DNA of 64,000 nt from a bacterium (lineage in GTDB: Bacteria > Myxococcota_A > Polyangia > Nannocystales > Nannocystaceae): assembly GCA_024742475.1 (NCBI GenBank), contig JANSYI010000024.1, forward strand, positions 62,001 to 126,000, written 5' to 3'. Made by a program: the position numbers and the translations under genes. This document shows positions 17,377 to 25,796 of the stretch, piece after piece; position 1 is the stretch's first letter; the number at the start of each line of letters is the position of its first letter. The notes under the pieces are model-generated. The model did no database searches. It was not told where the DNA came from and saw nothing but the letters and a program-made list of their open reading frames with translations.

Positions 17377-18170
17377 GGCGAAGCGCAGATCCTTCGAGCC
17401 CGGGCGGCCAACGGGGAGTCGGGGTGGCGGCGCACGAACGCATCGGCCACCGTGCGGGCCTCGCCCCTACGGCCGACCTGACACAGCGCGTCCGCCTCGA
17501 GCACGACCAGCTCGTCACTCAACGCCCCTTGGGGGAACGCACGCTCGTGCGCCGCGACAGCCCGCAGCGCCGCGCGGCCTCGGCCATCGCGCAGCGCCGC
17601 GCGAATCCGGCGCAACGATCGCGCCTCGGCGATGAGCGGCGACTCACTCGCCTGTGTCTGGGGCTCGGGTTCGGGCGTCACGGGCTCGGGCCGTCGGAGT
17701 CGGCGGCGACGCGACTGCGAGGTGCTCGGGGCCAGCTCGGGCTTGGGCTCCAGCTCGGGCTCGGGCTCGGGCTCCAGCTCGGGCTCGGGCCCCACCTCCT
17801 CGAACTCGGCGGGCGCAGGCGAAGCCCCGTGCGTGGGTGCGCCGTGCTCGGCCGGGCTCACCTCGAGCGCACCATCTGTAGCGTGCGCGTCGGCTTCGTC
17901 CCGCGCCATCTGAGCGCCCTCGACGACCTCGGCCGAGGCGCCCCGGCCCATGCGGGTGAGCCCGCACGTGGCCAACACGACCGCAGCCACCGCGCCCAAT
18001 GCCCACGGCAGCCAGCGGCCGCGCGCTGGCGCATCGAGCTCGACCGGGAGCGGCTCGGCTCCGGCGTCGATGCGCTGCACGAGCCGTCGCCAATCGCGGT
18101 CGCGGTCGGGCACCGAACCTTCGACCTCACGCTTGTAGGCAGACAGGAGGGACTGCATCTCGTCGCTCAT
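17373..18170 (-). CDS. Putative anti-sigma factor: single-pass membrane protein with Pro/Glu linker and TPR-like tail
   Basis: 265 residues. A cytoplasmic N-terminus of about 50 residues (MSDEMQSLLSAYKREVEG) precedes one helix (WLPWALGAVAAVVLATCGL, about 53-71). An acidic extracytoplasmic region with EPE-rich linkers follows, then a C-terminal helical domain (about 180-265) with TPR-like spacing. It overlaps the sigma-factor gene by four bases. Position, topology and size fit an anti-sigma factor, but no zinc-binding ZAS motif is visible, so the role is inferred from context. Confidence 0.6.
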   Translation of the reverse strand: MSDEMQSLLSAYKREVEGSVPDRDRDWRRLVQRIDAGAEPLPVELDAPARGRWLPWALGAVAAVVLATCGLTRMGRGASAEVVEGAQMARDEADAHATDGALEVSPAEHGAPTHGASPAPAEFEEVGPEPELEPEPEPELEPKPELAPSTSQSRRRRLRRPEPVTPEPEPQTQASESPLIAEARSLRRIRAALRDGRGRAALRAVAAHERAFPQGALSDELVVLEADALCQVGRRGEARTVADAFVRRHPDSPLAARARRICASP

Positions 18171-18775
18171 TCGCGGCGCTCCAATCGAGCTTCTTCGGCC
18201 TGCACGCGCTTGAGCACCCGCGCAAACCGCTGTCGAGCCGCGCGAAGGCGGCCGTAGACCGTGTTGACGTTGAGCCCAAGGGCCTCGGCGATCTCGACCG
18301 CCGTCATGCCTTCGAGCTCGGCGAGGATGAAGACCTCACGCTTGTCCGCGTCGATCTCGTCGAGGATGCGTCGGACCTGCTCGGCCGCCGACACCCTCGA
18401 CGAGAGCACATCGGGGGCAGCGTGGATGTCGGGATCGGGGACCACGTGGAGCGTGCGAATCGCGCGCCGGGTCCCTCGGCGATACTCGCTCGCGACCCGG
18501 CGGGCGATGCCGTAGAGCCAGTTTCGCAGCGAGGTCCGGCCGTCGAAGTGCCCGATTCGGCGGTGAACCACCAAGAACACGTCCTGAAGGGCGTCGTCGG
18601 CGGTGGGCCCCGGCAGTCCCAGGTGGACGAGGCTGCGCCAGACGAACGCGTGGTGCGCTCGAAAGACGCCCTCGAGGTCCTCGAGCGTGCCCTGCTCGGC
18701 GCTGTCGGATGGCGTGACCACCGACGACCTATTGGCGAGAGGCGCCCGTTTCCATGTCGTGAAATCGTCGGTCAT
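18167..18775 (-). CDS. ECF-like RNA polymerase sigma-70 factor
   Basis: 202 residues with two conserved regions. Region 2 (about 38-105) includes LQDVFLVVHRRIGHFDGRTSLRNWLYGIARR. Region 4 (about 140-195) has the helix-turn-helix EGMTAVEIAEALGLNVNTVYGRLRAARQRF. No region 3 is present, as expected for group 4 (ECF) factors. The ATG at 18775 overlaps the upstream stop (ATGA), and the gene is followed by a putative anti-sigma factor. It probably directs an envelope response, inferred from the envelope proteins encoded on both sides. Confidence 0.9.
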   Translation of the reverse strand: MTDDFTTWKRAPLANRSSVVTPSDSAEQGTLEDLEGVFRAHHAFVWRSLVHLGLPGPTADDALQDVFLVVHRRIGHFDGRTSLRNWLYGIARRVASEYRRGTRRAIRTLHVVPDPDIHAAPDVLSSRVSAAEQVRRILDEIDADKREVFILAELEGMTAVEIAEALGLNVNTVYGRLRAARQRFARVLKRVQAEEARLERRE

Positions 18776-19674
18776 GGAAAGTTCACCTCGAGGCCGAGCC
18801 CGGCGGCCCCGACCACTGGGTTGGCGCGGTGCAGGACGCCCGAGCCCTCGAGCGAAAAACCCGGCCGCAGCACCGGAACGCGCAGGCCGAGATCGGCACG
18901 CAGAGCGAGACGGCGGGTCACGGGCACGCGCACACCCGCCCGCGCGGTGAGGGCGAACCAAGGCAGGGCAGCGCGCCGCGCGTTGGCGACCCCCGTGGAC
19001 CGCCCCCGCAGCTGGCCAGCCTCGGCGCCGGCGCACAGCGGGAACGTCACCGGGCCCGTCGACGGGAGGCCGCACGCCCGCGCTCCGCTCGACCACAGCA
19101 GCATGGTGGCCGACGCGCTGGAGACCTGGACCGACCGCGGAAACCAGACGTTGCCATCGACCTCGATCGACAGCCTGCCGGTGCGGGCGCCCACCATCAC
19201 CGAGCCCTCGGCGGCGACACCTGGGAGTGCGCCCAGGCCCGGGCCGACCGCGAACCCGGTGATGCCGCGCCATGCCGGCTCCGGCTCTGGCTCCGGCTCT
19301 GGCTCCGGCTCCGGCTCTGGCTCTGGCTCGGGCTCGGGCTCTGGCTCTGGCTCTGGCTCCTGCATCGTCACTGCGACCAGCGTCGAGGCGACGGAGGACA
19401 ACGCTTGGCAATCGGCGGCCTCGAGGGTTCGGGACTGCGCGCCGCTTTCGGTCTCGATGCGCAGCGTGAGCTGGTAGCCACCGTCATCTCGGCGGCGCAC
19501 CACCGCGTCCACGGTGATCGCCTCGACCTCCGCGAGCGTGATGCCAGACAGGGTTTCGACCTCGGCCTCGACCTCCGCGCGCCCCGGGCACTGCGCGGGC
19601 GCGTCCCAGCGCAGCCGCGCCTCGGCATCGGCATTCGGCGCCAAAGCGAACCACGCGAGTACCCACGCGCTCAT
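18772..19674 (-). CDS. Envelope protein with Glu-Pro repeat and beta-barrel-like C-terminus
   Basis: 300 residues. The N-terminal hydrophobic stretch (MSAWVLAWFALAPNADA) is probably a signal peptide. A domain beginning LRWDAPAQCPGRAEVEAEVE follows, with two Cys. Then comes an uninterrupted Glu-Pro dipeptide run of 14 units, and a Gly/Ala/Val-rich C-terminal half with alternating strands (FALTARAGVRVPVTRRLALRADLGLRV) like a small outer-membrane barrel. The EP spacer may cross the peptidoglycan layer. It overlaps both dinB and the sigma gene by four bases. Function is unknown. Confidence 0.7.
   Translation of the reverse strand: MSAWVLAWFALAPNADAEARLRWDAPAQCPGRAEVEAEVETLSGITLAEVEAITVDAVVRRRDDGGYQLTLRIETESGAQSRTLEAADCQALSSVASTLVAVTMQEPEPEPEPEPEPEPEPEPEPEPEPEPEPAWRGITGFAVGPGLGALPGVAAEGSVMVGARTGRLSIEVDGNVWFPRSVQVSSASATMLLWSSGARACGLPSTGPVTFPLCAGAEAGQLRGRSTGVANARRAALPWFALTARAGVRVPVTRRLALRADLGLRVPVLRPGFSLEGSGVLHRANPVVGAAGLGLEVNFP
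19277..19360. repeat. GGCTCN hexanucleotide microsatellite (14 units)
   Basis: Fourteen consecutive GGCTCC/GGCTCT/GGCTCG hexamers on the plus strand encode the Glu-Pro run on the minus strand. The third-position variation shows it is not a very recent pure expansion. Unit gain or loss would stay in frame. Confidence 0.9.
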
Positions 19675-20894
19675 CCGTCGTCGTCCCGGGTCTTGCTCGT
19701 CGCGCCGCTGGCCCCCGCGCGCGCGTCCCGACCCGCCGCGGCGGGGAACAGCGCCTCGTGCCCAAAGCGTCCGCGCACGGCCGTCAGCACGGCCTGCAGC
19801 TGGTCGCCTTTGTCGTCCTTGGGCTTCTCGAGGCTGGCCAGCAGATCGAGCTGTCGAGGCGGACCGGAACCTCGGCCCTCGAGCTGCGTCACGCCGACCC
19901 CCGTGAGCCGAAAGCGGCGACGCTCGAGGTCGACCGACTCGAGCAGCTGACACGCCGCCTCGTAGATCACCGTGGCCCGGTTCGTCGGCTCGGGCAGCGT
20001 GCACTGACGGGACTCGGTCTTGAAGTCGGTGTCCCGGATCTTCAGCTTCACCGTGCGGCCCAGAAGGTCCTTTCGCACGAGTCGATCGGCGACCCGTGTC
20101 GCCTGCGAGAGCAGCTTGGCTCGAAGCGACGTCGTACCGGCCACGTCCTGGTGATACGTGTCCTCGTGGCTGATGCCCTTGCGCTCGCGCCCCGTCTCCA
20201 CCCGGCGTGGGTCGCGGGCGTGCGCGAGCGCGTATAGATGCGCTCCGTGCTCGCCGAAGCGGCGCACGAAATCCTCCTTCCCGAACCGCCGGAGGTCGCC
20301 CACCACCTCGACCCCGATCTCCGCGAGCCGCTCGCGGGTCTTCGGCCCCACGCCCCACAGCTTGCCGATCGGGAGCGGGCCCAGGAACTCGAGCTCACTG
20401 CCCGCGGCGACCTCGGTCAGCCCATCGGGCTTGTTCATCGCCGAGGCGATCTTGGAGATGAACTTGATCCGGGAGATGCCGACCGAGCAGGTGAGGCCCC
20501 CGGTCGTCTCGAACACATCCTTTCGCAGCGCTTCGGCGGCGACCCGCGCCGGACCGAACAGTTTCTCGGACCCCGACATGTCCAAGAACGCCTCGTCGAT
20601 GCTCAGCCCCTCCACGAGCGGCGAGTAGCGGTCGAACACCTCGAACACCCGGTTCGATGCCTCCTCGTAGAGCTCGAACCGAGGCCTCAACACGATGGCC
20701 TGAGGGCAACGTCGTACCGCGACGGCCATGGGTTGCGCCGAGCGGCAGCCAAACACCCGCGCCTCGTAGCTGGCCGCACAAACGACCCCGCGGCGCCCAT
20801 CCCCACCGACGAGCACGGGCTTCCCGCGCAACGACGGGTCCTCGCGGACCTCGACCGACGCGTAGAACGCGTCCATGTCGACATGAAAAATCAC
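19671..20894 (-). CDS. dinB: DNA polymerase IV (Y family)
   Basis: A 407-residue translesion polymerase. Metal-binding residues are D6 in HVDMDAFYASVE and D100-E101 in LVEGLSIDEAFLDM. GLTCSVGIS, the HhH region LWGVGPKTRERL and the little-finger domain (about 230-350) are all present. I chose GTG 20894, preceded by GAGGA at good spacing; a TTG seven codons upstream is possible. The last 30 residues are an Ala/Arg-rich tail without an obvious beta-clamp motif. The 3' end overlaps the envelope-protein gene by four bases, placing a mutagenic polymerase at the head of a sigma-factor operon. Confidence 0.93.
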   Translation of the reverse strand: MIFHVDMDAFYASVEVREDPSLRGKPVLVGGDGRRGVVCAASYEARVFGCRSAQPMAVAVRRCPQAIVLRPRFELYEEASNRVFEVFDRYSPLVEGLSIDEAFLDMSGSEKLFGPARVAAEALRKDVFETTGGLTCSVGISRIKFISKIASAMNKPDGLTEVAAGSELEFLGPLPIGKLWGVGPKTRERLAEIGVEVVGDLRRFGKEDFVRRFGEHGAHLYALAHARDPRRVETGRERKGISHEDTYHQDVAGTTSLRAKLLSQATRVADRLVRKDLLGRTVKLKIRDTDFKTESRQCTLPEPTNRATVIYEAACQLLESVDLERRRFRLTGVGVTQLEGRGSGPPRQLDLLASLEKPKDDKGDQLQAVLTAVRGRFGHEALFPAAAGRDARAGASGATSKTRDDDG

Positions 20895-20943
20895 CGCCGT
20901 CCTCGGTTGTACCAAGCGCGGCCGGGGTACGCTCTGCCGACCG

Positions 20944-22074
20944 ATGACCGACGCTCCGCCCAAGCCGCGCCGTCGTCTCGCGCTCGACTTCCTTCGAGGC
21001 CTGGCCGTGTTTCTCATGATCGAGCAGCACGTGGGGATCTGGGTGTGGGAGGGGCCCGCGCCCGGCACGACGCAGCTCGACTACCCTCTGCTCGTCGGCT
21101 TCAACGCGCTCGGGGGCATGGCCGCGCCGTTGTTCGTCACCCTGGCGGGGTGTGGCAGCGCGATGTTCGTCGCGGCCAAGCGACCCCGCACCGACCAAAC
21201 GCTGGTACGGCGAGGTCTCGTCCTCATGGGCTTCGGGCTGGCGCTCAACCTCACCATGCAAGGCCTCGGCATGGTGATCGACGAGCACGATCCCGGCTGG
21301 TTCTCGTGGGGCTCGTGGTTCGTGCTGCACATGATGGGCTTCGCCATGGCGTTGGCTCCCATCTGGCGGCGCATGTCGAACGCCGCGATCTTGGCGACCT
21401 GCGCGGTCGTGCTCGTGACCACGGTCGTGGTTCGGGTTTGGCTCGACACGCCGCCTTCGGTGGGCAACGCGTTCATGCGCGACACGTCACGACCCGGCGG
21501 CGTCCTGCGGCTCGCGTTCGCCGAGAGCCAGTTCCCCGTGCTCCCGTGGCTGACGTTCTACCTGGCGGGGTTCGTCTCGGGACGATGGCTCCGCGAGGAG
21601 CGGACCGGCCGTGTCGCCCTGCTCGGGCTGTCGTTCATCGCCGTGGGCGGGGGTGGCCACGCGCTGCTGAAAGCGGGCGTGTTCACCCGGCAAGACGTCT
21701 ACCTCTACCGCGCGTTCGAGCTGCACCTGGGCTTCTTCCCCGCCAGCGTCGCCATCGCGGGCCTGCTGCTCGGCGGCGCGCTGCTCCTGATCGCGGGCGT
21801 GAGCACCTGGGAGAATCGGCGCTCGATGAGCGGACGCAACCCCATGGTCACCCTGGGCCGGATCTCGCTGACCCTCTTGTTGATTCACGTCCCACTGTTT
21901 CGCCGCATCAGCCGGCTCGAAGCGATCGACATCTTCCGCAACCTCGACGCAAACATGTCGCTCCTGGTCGTGTTCGTGTTCTTCTTCGCGGCCCTCGTCG
22001 CCGCGTGGTTCTGGGAGCGGGTCAACTACCGCTACGGCGCGGAGTGGCTGTTTCGAAAGCTGTCGGGCGGATGA
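20944..22074 (+). CDS. Multi-pass membrane protein, DUF1624/acyltransferase-like
   Basis: 376 residues with about ten hydrophobic helices. The opening RRLALDFLRGLAVFLMIEQH matches the RxxxLDxLRGxAxxxMxxxH start shared by the DUF1624/DUF418 and acyltransferase-3 type families. The His here is the likely acyl-transfer residue in related enzymes. Acceptor and donor are unknown. The stop overlaps the next ATG (ATGA), coupling it to a GT2 glycosyltransferase, so the pair may build or decorate a glycolipid or surface polymer. It diverges from dinB with about 50 bases between. Confidence 0.75.
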   Translation: MTDAPPKPRRRLALDFLRGLAVFLMIEQHVGIWVWEGPAPGTTQLDYPLLVGFNALGGMAAPLFVTLAGCGSAMFVAAKRPRTDQTLVRRGLVLMGFGLALNLTMQGLGMVIDEHDPGWFSWGSWFVLHMMGFAMALAPIWRRMSNAAILATCAVVLVTTVVVRVWLDTPPSVGNAFMRDTSRPGGVLRLAFAESQFPVLPWLTFYLAGFVSGRWLREERTGRVALLGLSFIAVGGGGHALLKAGVFTRQDVYLYRAFELHLGFFPASVAIAGLLLGGALLLIAGVSTWENRRSMSGRNPMVTLGRISLTLLLIHVPLFRRISRLEAIDIFRNLDANMSLLVVFVFFFAALVAAWFWERVNYRYGAEWLFRKLSGG

Positions 22075-22733
22075 GCGTCACGGTCATCCTCGCCGCGCTC
22101 GACGAGGCTGCGAACATCGGTCCGGTCGTTCGCGGCTGCTTGCCGCACGTCGACGAGGTCCTCGTCGTCGACGACGGCTCCACCGACGACACCGCAGCCA
22201 TCGCGGCTCGGGCGGGCGCGCGGGTGATCAGCCTGTCGCGCAATCGGGGCAAGGGCGTCGCGGTTCGGCGCGGTGCCATCGAGGCCAGCGGTGATGTGTT
22301 GGTGTTCATGGACGCCGACGGGCAGGACGATCCCGAGGATCTGCCCGTCCTCTTGCTCGCGCTCGAACGCGCCGACATGGTGATCGGGTCGCGCTTCATG
22401 GGGCGCTTCGAGGCCGACGCGATCACGCCGCTGCACGCGTGGGGAAACAAAGCCCTCACGCGGCTGGTCAACGTCTTGTTCGGCGCGCACCTCACCGACA
22501 CCCAGGCTGGCTTCCGTGCCATCGGGCGCGAGCGGTTCCTCTCCGCCGACGTCGCCGCGACGGGGTACGACGTCGAGGTCGATCTCGTGACGTCGATCCT
22601 TCGAGCCGGTGGCCGCATCATCGAGGTCCCCGTCACCCGGCGCGCCCGCACGAGCGGACGCAGCCACCTGCGGACGGTGCGCGACGGGAGCAGGATCGCG
22701 CTGCGCATCGGGTGGCGCCGGCTGCGGGCGTGA
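22071..22733 (+). CDS. GT2 family glycosyltransferase (dolichyl/polyprenyl-phosphate mannosyltransferase-like)
   Basis: A 220-residue soluble GT-A enzyme. The nucleotide-sugar binding motif EVLVVDDGSTDDTAAIA is followed by the metal-binding DADGQDDPEDLP, with NRGKGVAVRRG between them and a DTQAGFRAIGRERF acceptor segment. No membrane anchor is visible, as in single-domain DPM1-like synthases. It probably makes a polyprenyl-phosphate sugar, perhaps for the neighbouring membrane enzyme; that link is inference from the ATGA overlap. Confidence 0.88.
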   Translation: MSVTVILAALDEAANIGPVVRGCLPHVDEVLVVDDGSTDDTAAIAARAGARVISLSRNRGKGVAVRRGAIEASGDVLVFMDADGQDDPEDLPVLLLALERADMVIGSRFMGRFEADAITPLHAWGNKALTRLVNVLFGAHLTDTQAGFRAIGRERFLSADVAATGYDVEVDLVTSILRAGGRIIEVPVTRRARTSGRSHLRTVRDGSRIALRIGWRRLRA

Positions 22734-22985
22734 ACCTGTCGCTCGGGCCAGGTCTGCGTTGGACCCAGGTTTCGGCGGATTCGCAGGAAATCAACGTTCG
22801 CAGCGCTTCGAGGGCACTTTAGCGCATCCTAAGGCTGCGCGCGCTGCGGGCGGGGGGCGAGCCGAGCTGGCCCGAATCAGGCCACCGGCGCTCCGCGAAG
22901 CTACGGGCCGGCTGGTAGGGGCACCCTGTCCCCTGCGTCGCGGCCACGGGCGGACCGGAGATCGCAGCTGCTAGCTTGAGCCGTT
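22734..22985. other. Intergenic region before the putative cyclase gene
   Basis: About 250 bases with no credible gene, hairpin or repeat. It should hold the promoter of the gene at 22986, but no clear -35/-10 pair could be identified. Confidence 0.4.
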
Positions 22986-24386
22986 GTGGCAGTGCCCCCC
23001 GACAGCTCCAGCTCGGCGCTCGCCATCGACCTCGTACTCGAGGGCGCAGGCAGCGACAACCTCACCACCCTCGCGCTCGAGCACGCTCGCATCACGGGCG
23101 GGCTTTGGCTCCATCGCGAACGCTTACCGCAGCGACGCGACGCGAGCGGCCTAAAGATCGGTATTCAATCCTCCATCGCCACCGATCCCAGCGGCGCCGA
23201 CGCCGTCGACCTCGCCGACCTCTCCGACGCGTACACGTCGAGCACCTTGCCCGCCGAGTTCGAGCGAAGCGCCAAGACGACCAGCCCACGGTGGCTTCGC
23301 ATCGTTGCGGAGGTCGAGCGGCGCTTGGGCTTCGTGCTCGAGCCCGAGCTGTTCTCGAACATGCTGTTCTGCGCGCACCTGGGCCGCCTCGAAGATCCAC
23401 ACATCGCGGCGACCGCACGCGGCCTGCTGCCCACGTTCCGCACCAGCGACGTGCGGGGCCTGTACCACTTCTTCGTCTCGATGCGTTTCGCCTGCGACGT
23501 CGACTGCACCGCCGTGGCCGCGCGGGCTCGGCTGCAGCTCGGCGACATCGACCTCGGCGTCCTGCCCGGCGTTGCCGAGCTTCGGCGCATCACCGGCCGC
23601 ATCCTCGGCAGCGCAGCGGCGGGTCACGTCGATCCCAACGTCAACCGAACGCACGGCAAGAACAACGGCGAGCTGCGACGCCACGTCTTCAAGGTCTATC
23701 TCGACGACCACGCCGTGCAGGGCGCCGAGCTCGACCGTGGCTTGAAGAACGACGCGGTGGTCGTGCTCAACGCCTTGCACCCCGTGCTGCTCGAGCTTCG
23801 TACGGGCCTCCGCAGCCCAACCGAGGTCATCGGGCTCCACGAGTACGTCGAGGGTCGGCCGCTCGCTCGCACGGGCCACGCGGAGATCGCCGACATCGTC
23901 GCCGCCAACCTCGCCTACGCCACCGGTCACCTCCTCTCCGGTGCGTGGCGCGAGGGCACCCGCTACTACGCCTCCCCCGAGGCGTTCCTCTTCGGGTTCT
24001 CCGATCTGCTCGCGCACTTCCCCGAAGTCGGCGACGCGTTCCCGCTACGCGACCTCCTGCTTGCGGCGCTCGAGGACCGCAGCAGCGCCGACCGCAACAG
24101 CCTCGACCTGGCCTTTGCTGCGCTCACGCGCCGGCGCCTCGGCGAAGATGCCACGGCCGAGCTCACACGATTGGTCGACCGCCAAGACGACGACGGCGCA
24201 TGGCGAGACTTCAGCCCGCTGTTCCAGCTCGGCACGTCCTCGCCGCGCGTGTACTTCGGCTCCGCGGCGCAGACCACCGCCTTCGCAGTGCTCGCGCTCA
24301 CCGATGTCGACATCGCCGCCTCGGACACGCCCAGAGGATGGCTGGACGAGGTCCTCGCTCGATGGCAAACCCTGGCCCAGGTCTGA
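22986..24386 (+). CDS. Putative class II terpene cyclase-like (alpha/alpha toroid) protein with DVDCTA motif
   Basis: 466 soluble residues starting at GTG 22986. D171-V-D173-C174-T-A matches the class II cyclase DxDD(TA) motif at both flanking positions and keeps the middle Asp, the proton donor in squalene-hopene cyclase. The following Asp is Cys, as in the DCTA motif of oxidosqualene cyclases. Near the C-terminus DRQDDDGAWRDFSPLF and GSAAQTTAFAVLAL (398-437) read like a prenyltransferase/squalene-cyclase toroid repeat. Length fits two-domain bacterial class II cyclases. A class I terpene synthase is encoded 0.4 kb away. The cyclase role is inference; a non-catalytic toroid protein remains possible. 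Confidence 0.5.
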   Translation: MAVPPDSSSSALAIDLVLEGAGSDNLTTLALEHARITGGLWLHRERLPQRRDASGLKIGIQSSIATDPSGADAVDLADLSDAYTSSTLPAEFERSAKTTSPRWLRIVAEVERRLGFVLEPELFSNMLFCAHLGRLEDPHIAATARGLLPTFRTSDVRGLYHFFVSMRFACDVDCTAVAARARLQLGDIDLGVLPGVAELRRITGRILGSAAAGHVDPNVNRTHGKNNGELRRHVFKVYLDDHAVQGAELDRGLKNDAVVVLNALHPVLLELRTGLRSPTEVIGLHEYVEGRPLARTGHAEIADIVAANLAYATGHLLSGAWREGTRYYASPEAFLFGFSDLLAHFPEVGDAFPLRDLLLAALEDRSSADRNSLDLAFAALTRRRLGEDATAELTRLVDRQDDDGAWRDFSPLFQLGTSSPRVYFGSAAQTTAFAVLALTDVDIAASDTPRGWLDEVLARWQTLAQV

Positions 24387-24398
24387 AGCGGTGACGGC

Positions 24399-24776
24399 TC
24401 AGCCGGCCCGCTTGTCGGCGCCCGCGAGGGCGGCGTCCATCGAGGCCGCTGTGTTGAAGCTGATGCCCGCGTAGAGGCACACCACCGCGCCGGCCATGCG
24501 GGCCATCGGGGTTCCGCCGACGATGGTGATGCTGCGGACGCCGCCTCGGATCTCCTTGAAGCAGTCCTGCCAGCGCTGGCGCGCGTCTCTCGAGAAGCCG
24601 GTGATGCCGCTGATGTCGACGAAGACTTCACCGCCGTCGTCGCGGTGTCGCTTCGCAAACCGCTCCAGCCGCGAGGCACACGACTGGGCGTCTTCGACGC
24701 TGTGAAAACCACGGACGGAGAGGATCGCGCGCTCGCCTTCGACGATGACTTCGCTCAGTCCTTCCACGACCACCAC
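24399..24776 (-). CDS. STAS-domain protein
   Basis: 125 residues, single domain. It has alternating strands and helices with VFVDISGITGFSRDARQRW in the position where SpoIIAA-type STAS proteins carry the DxS/T phosphorylation loop (here DIS), then RSITIVGG and AGAVVCLYAG. STAS proteins act as antagonists in partner-switching or as small-molecule binders. No anti-sigma kinase or phosphatase is adjacent. Start GTG 24776 with a second GTG beside it. It is convergent with the cyclase-like gene (12-base gap) and lies 51 bases downstream of the terpene synthase gene. Confidence 0.65.
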   Translation of the reverse strand: MVVVEGLSEVIVEGERAILSVRGFHSVEDAQSCASRLERFAKRHRDDGGEVFVDISGITGFSRDARQRWQDCFKEIRGGVRSITIVGGTPMARMAGAVVCLYAGISFNTAASMDAALAGADKRAG

Positions 24777-24827
24777 TATAGGCGATCGTTCGGCCGTGTG
24801 GCCGTCCGATTTCGGGCATCTTCGCAG

Positions 24828-25772
24828 TCAGGTGGGAGCATGCCCGCGCAGTCGGTCCGGGTAGGCGCGCAGCTGCCCCAGCGCCTCGGCTGCACCCGGA
24901 TATCGCGACGCGACGAGCCGCAGCGTCGTCTCCAGATTGCCAGCGAGCGTGTCGTCGAGCACTCCGACCATCGCGGAAACGGACGCCAACGGTTGGTCCT
25001 GCAACAGCCGCTCGCGTTCCGCCGTGTAGCGCGCCACCGCGTCGTCGTGTCGCCGCACCACCTGAGCCACCGCGGCGGCTTCGCTGCAGCCCTCCTCCCG
25101 CTCGAGCAAGAACACCAAGTTCGGGTCGAGAGCCCCTGCGGCTCGCTCGCGCTCGACGGACCCGAGATCGTTGACGAGATAGACCACCTCACTGGCCAGA
25201 CGGCGCAAGAGCGCAGTACCGCGAACCCCCGCCTCGTCCATCGGACGGCCCTCGGAGAGCAGCCACGTCCAGATGTACTCCTCGACGAAGATCACCCGAT
25301 GACGCAGCGCGAGGTACCCCTGCATCGACAGAGGTCCATCGGCCAGCTGCTCCGCCTCCTCGAGCAGGGCCTCGAGGAACGCGAGGAACTGGGCCTTGAA
25401 CCAGTGCACAGGACCCAAGGCCGAGACCTCGGCGAGGTACGCGAAGAACGCGTCGGCGGGACCCGAGGGCGCACTGGGCGGCGGCTGATCGCGCAACACC
25501 GGGACCATCTCGTCGATCGTCGAGCGCAGCACGTCCGGCTCGGCGTCATCGAGAAAGAAGAACACCCCCGTCAGCTGCGCCGCGAGCCGCTGCCCTCGCG
25601 CGCTCGCAGGCGTGGGCGCGCACAGCGTCGCAAACGTGCAGATCACCTCCGCCTTGGCGTCGACTGCGGCCTCGGACAGGCCGGGGAGCAAGCCGGCGTC
25701 GACGAGCCAGGCGCGCGTTTGGGCGACCAGGCTGCGAATGCGGTCGTCCGTTGACGAGGATTCGGTGCTCAC
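24828..25772 (-). CDS. Class I terpene synthase
   Basis: 314 residues, the normal size for a bacterial single-domain class I terpene cyclase, which ionises a prenyl diphosphate with Mg2+. The Asp-rich motif is FFFLDDAEPD (D75, D76, E78, D80). The NSE triad is N201-D-L-G-S205-V-E-R-E209, an exact NDxxSxxxE. An Arg pair at 157-159 lies where the diphosphate sensor is expected, and an RY pair occurs near the C-terminus. Substrate and product cannot be predicted. The start GTG is 24 bases after the mtnA stop, so the two are probably cotranscribed. Confidence 0.82.
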   Translation of the reverse strand: MSTESSSTDDRIRSLVAQTRAWLVDAGLLPGLSEAAVDAKAEVICTFATLCAPTPASARGQRLAAQLTGVFFFLDDAEPDVLRSTIDEMVPVLRDQPPPSAPSGPADAFFAYLAEVSALGPVHWFKAQFLAFLEALLEEAEQLADGPLSMQGYLALRHRVIFVEEYIWTWLLSEGRPMDEAGVRGTALLRRLASEVVYLVNDLGSVERERAAGALDPNLVFLLEREEGCSEAAAVAQVVRRHDDAVARYTAERERLLQDQPLASVSAMVGVLDDTLAGNLETTLRLVASRYPGAAEALGQLRAYPDRLRGHAPT

Positions 25773-25796
25773 GGCGTCAGCGTCTCCTGGGCGCGA

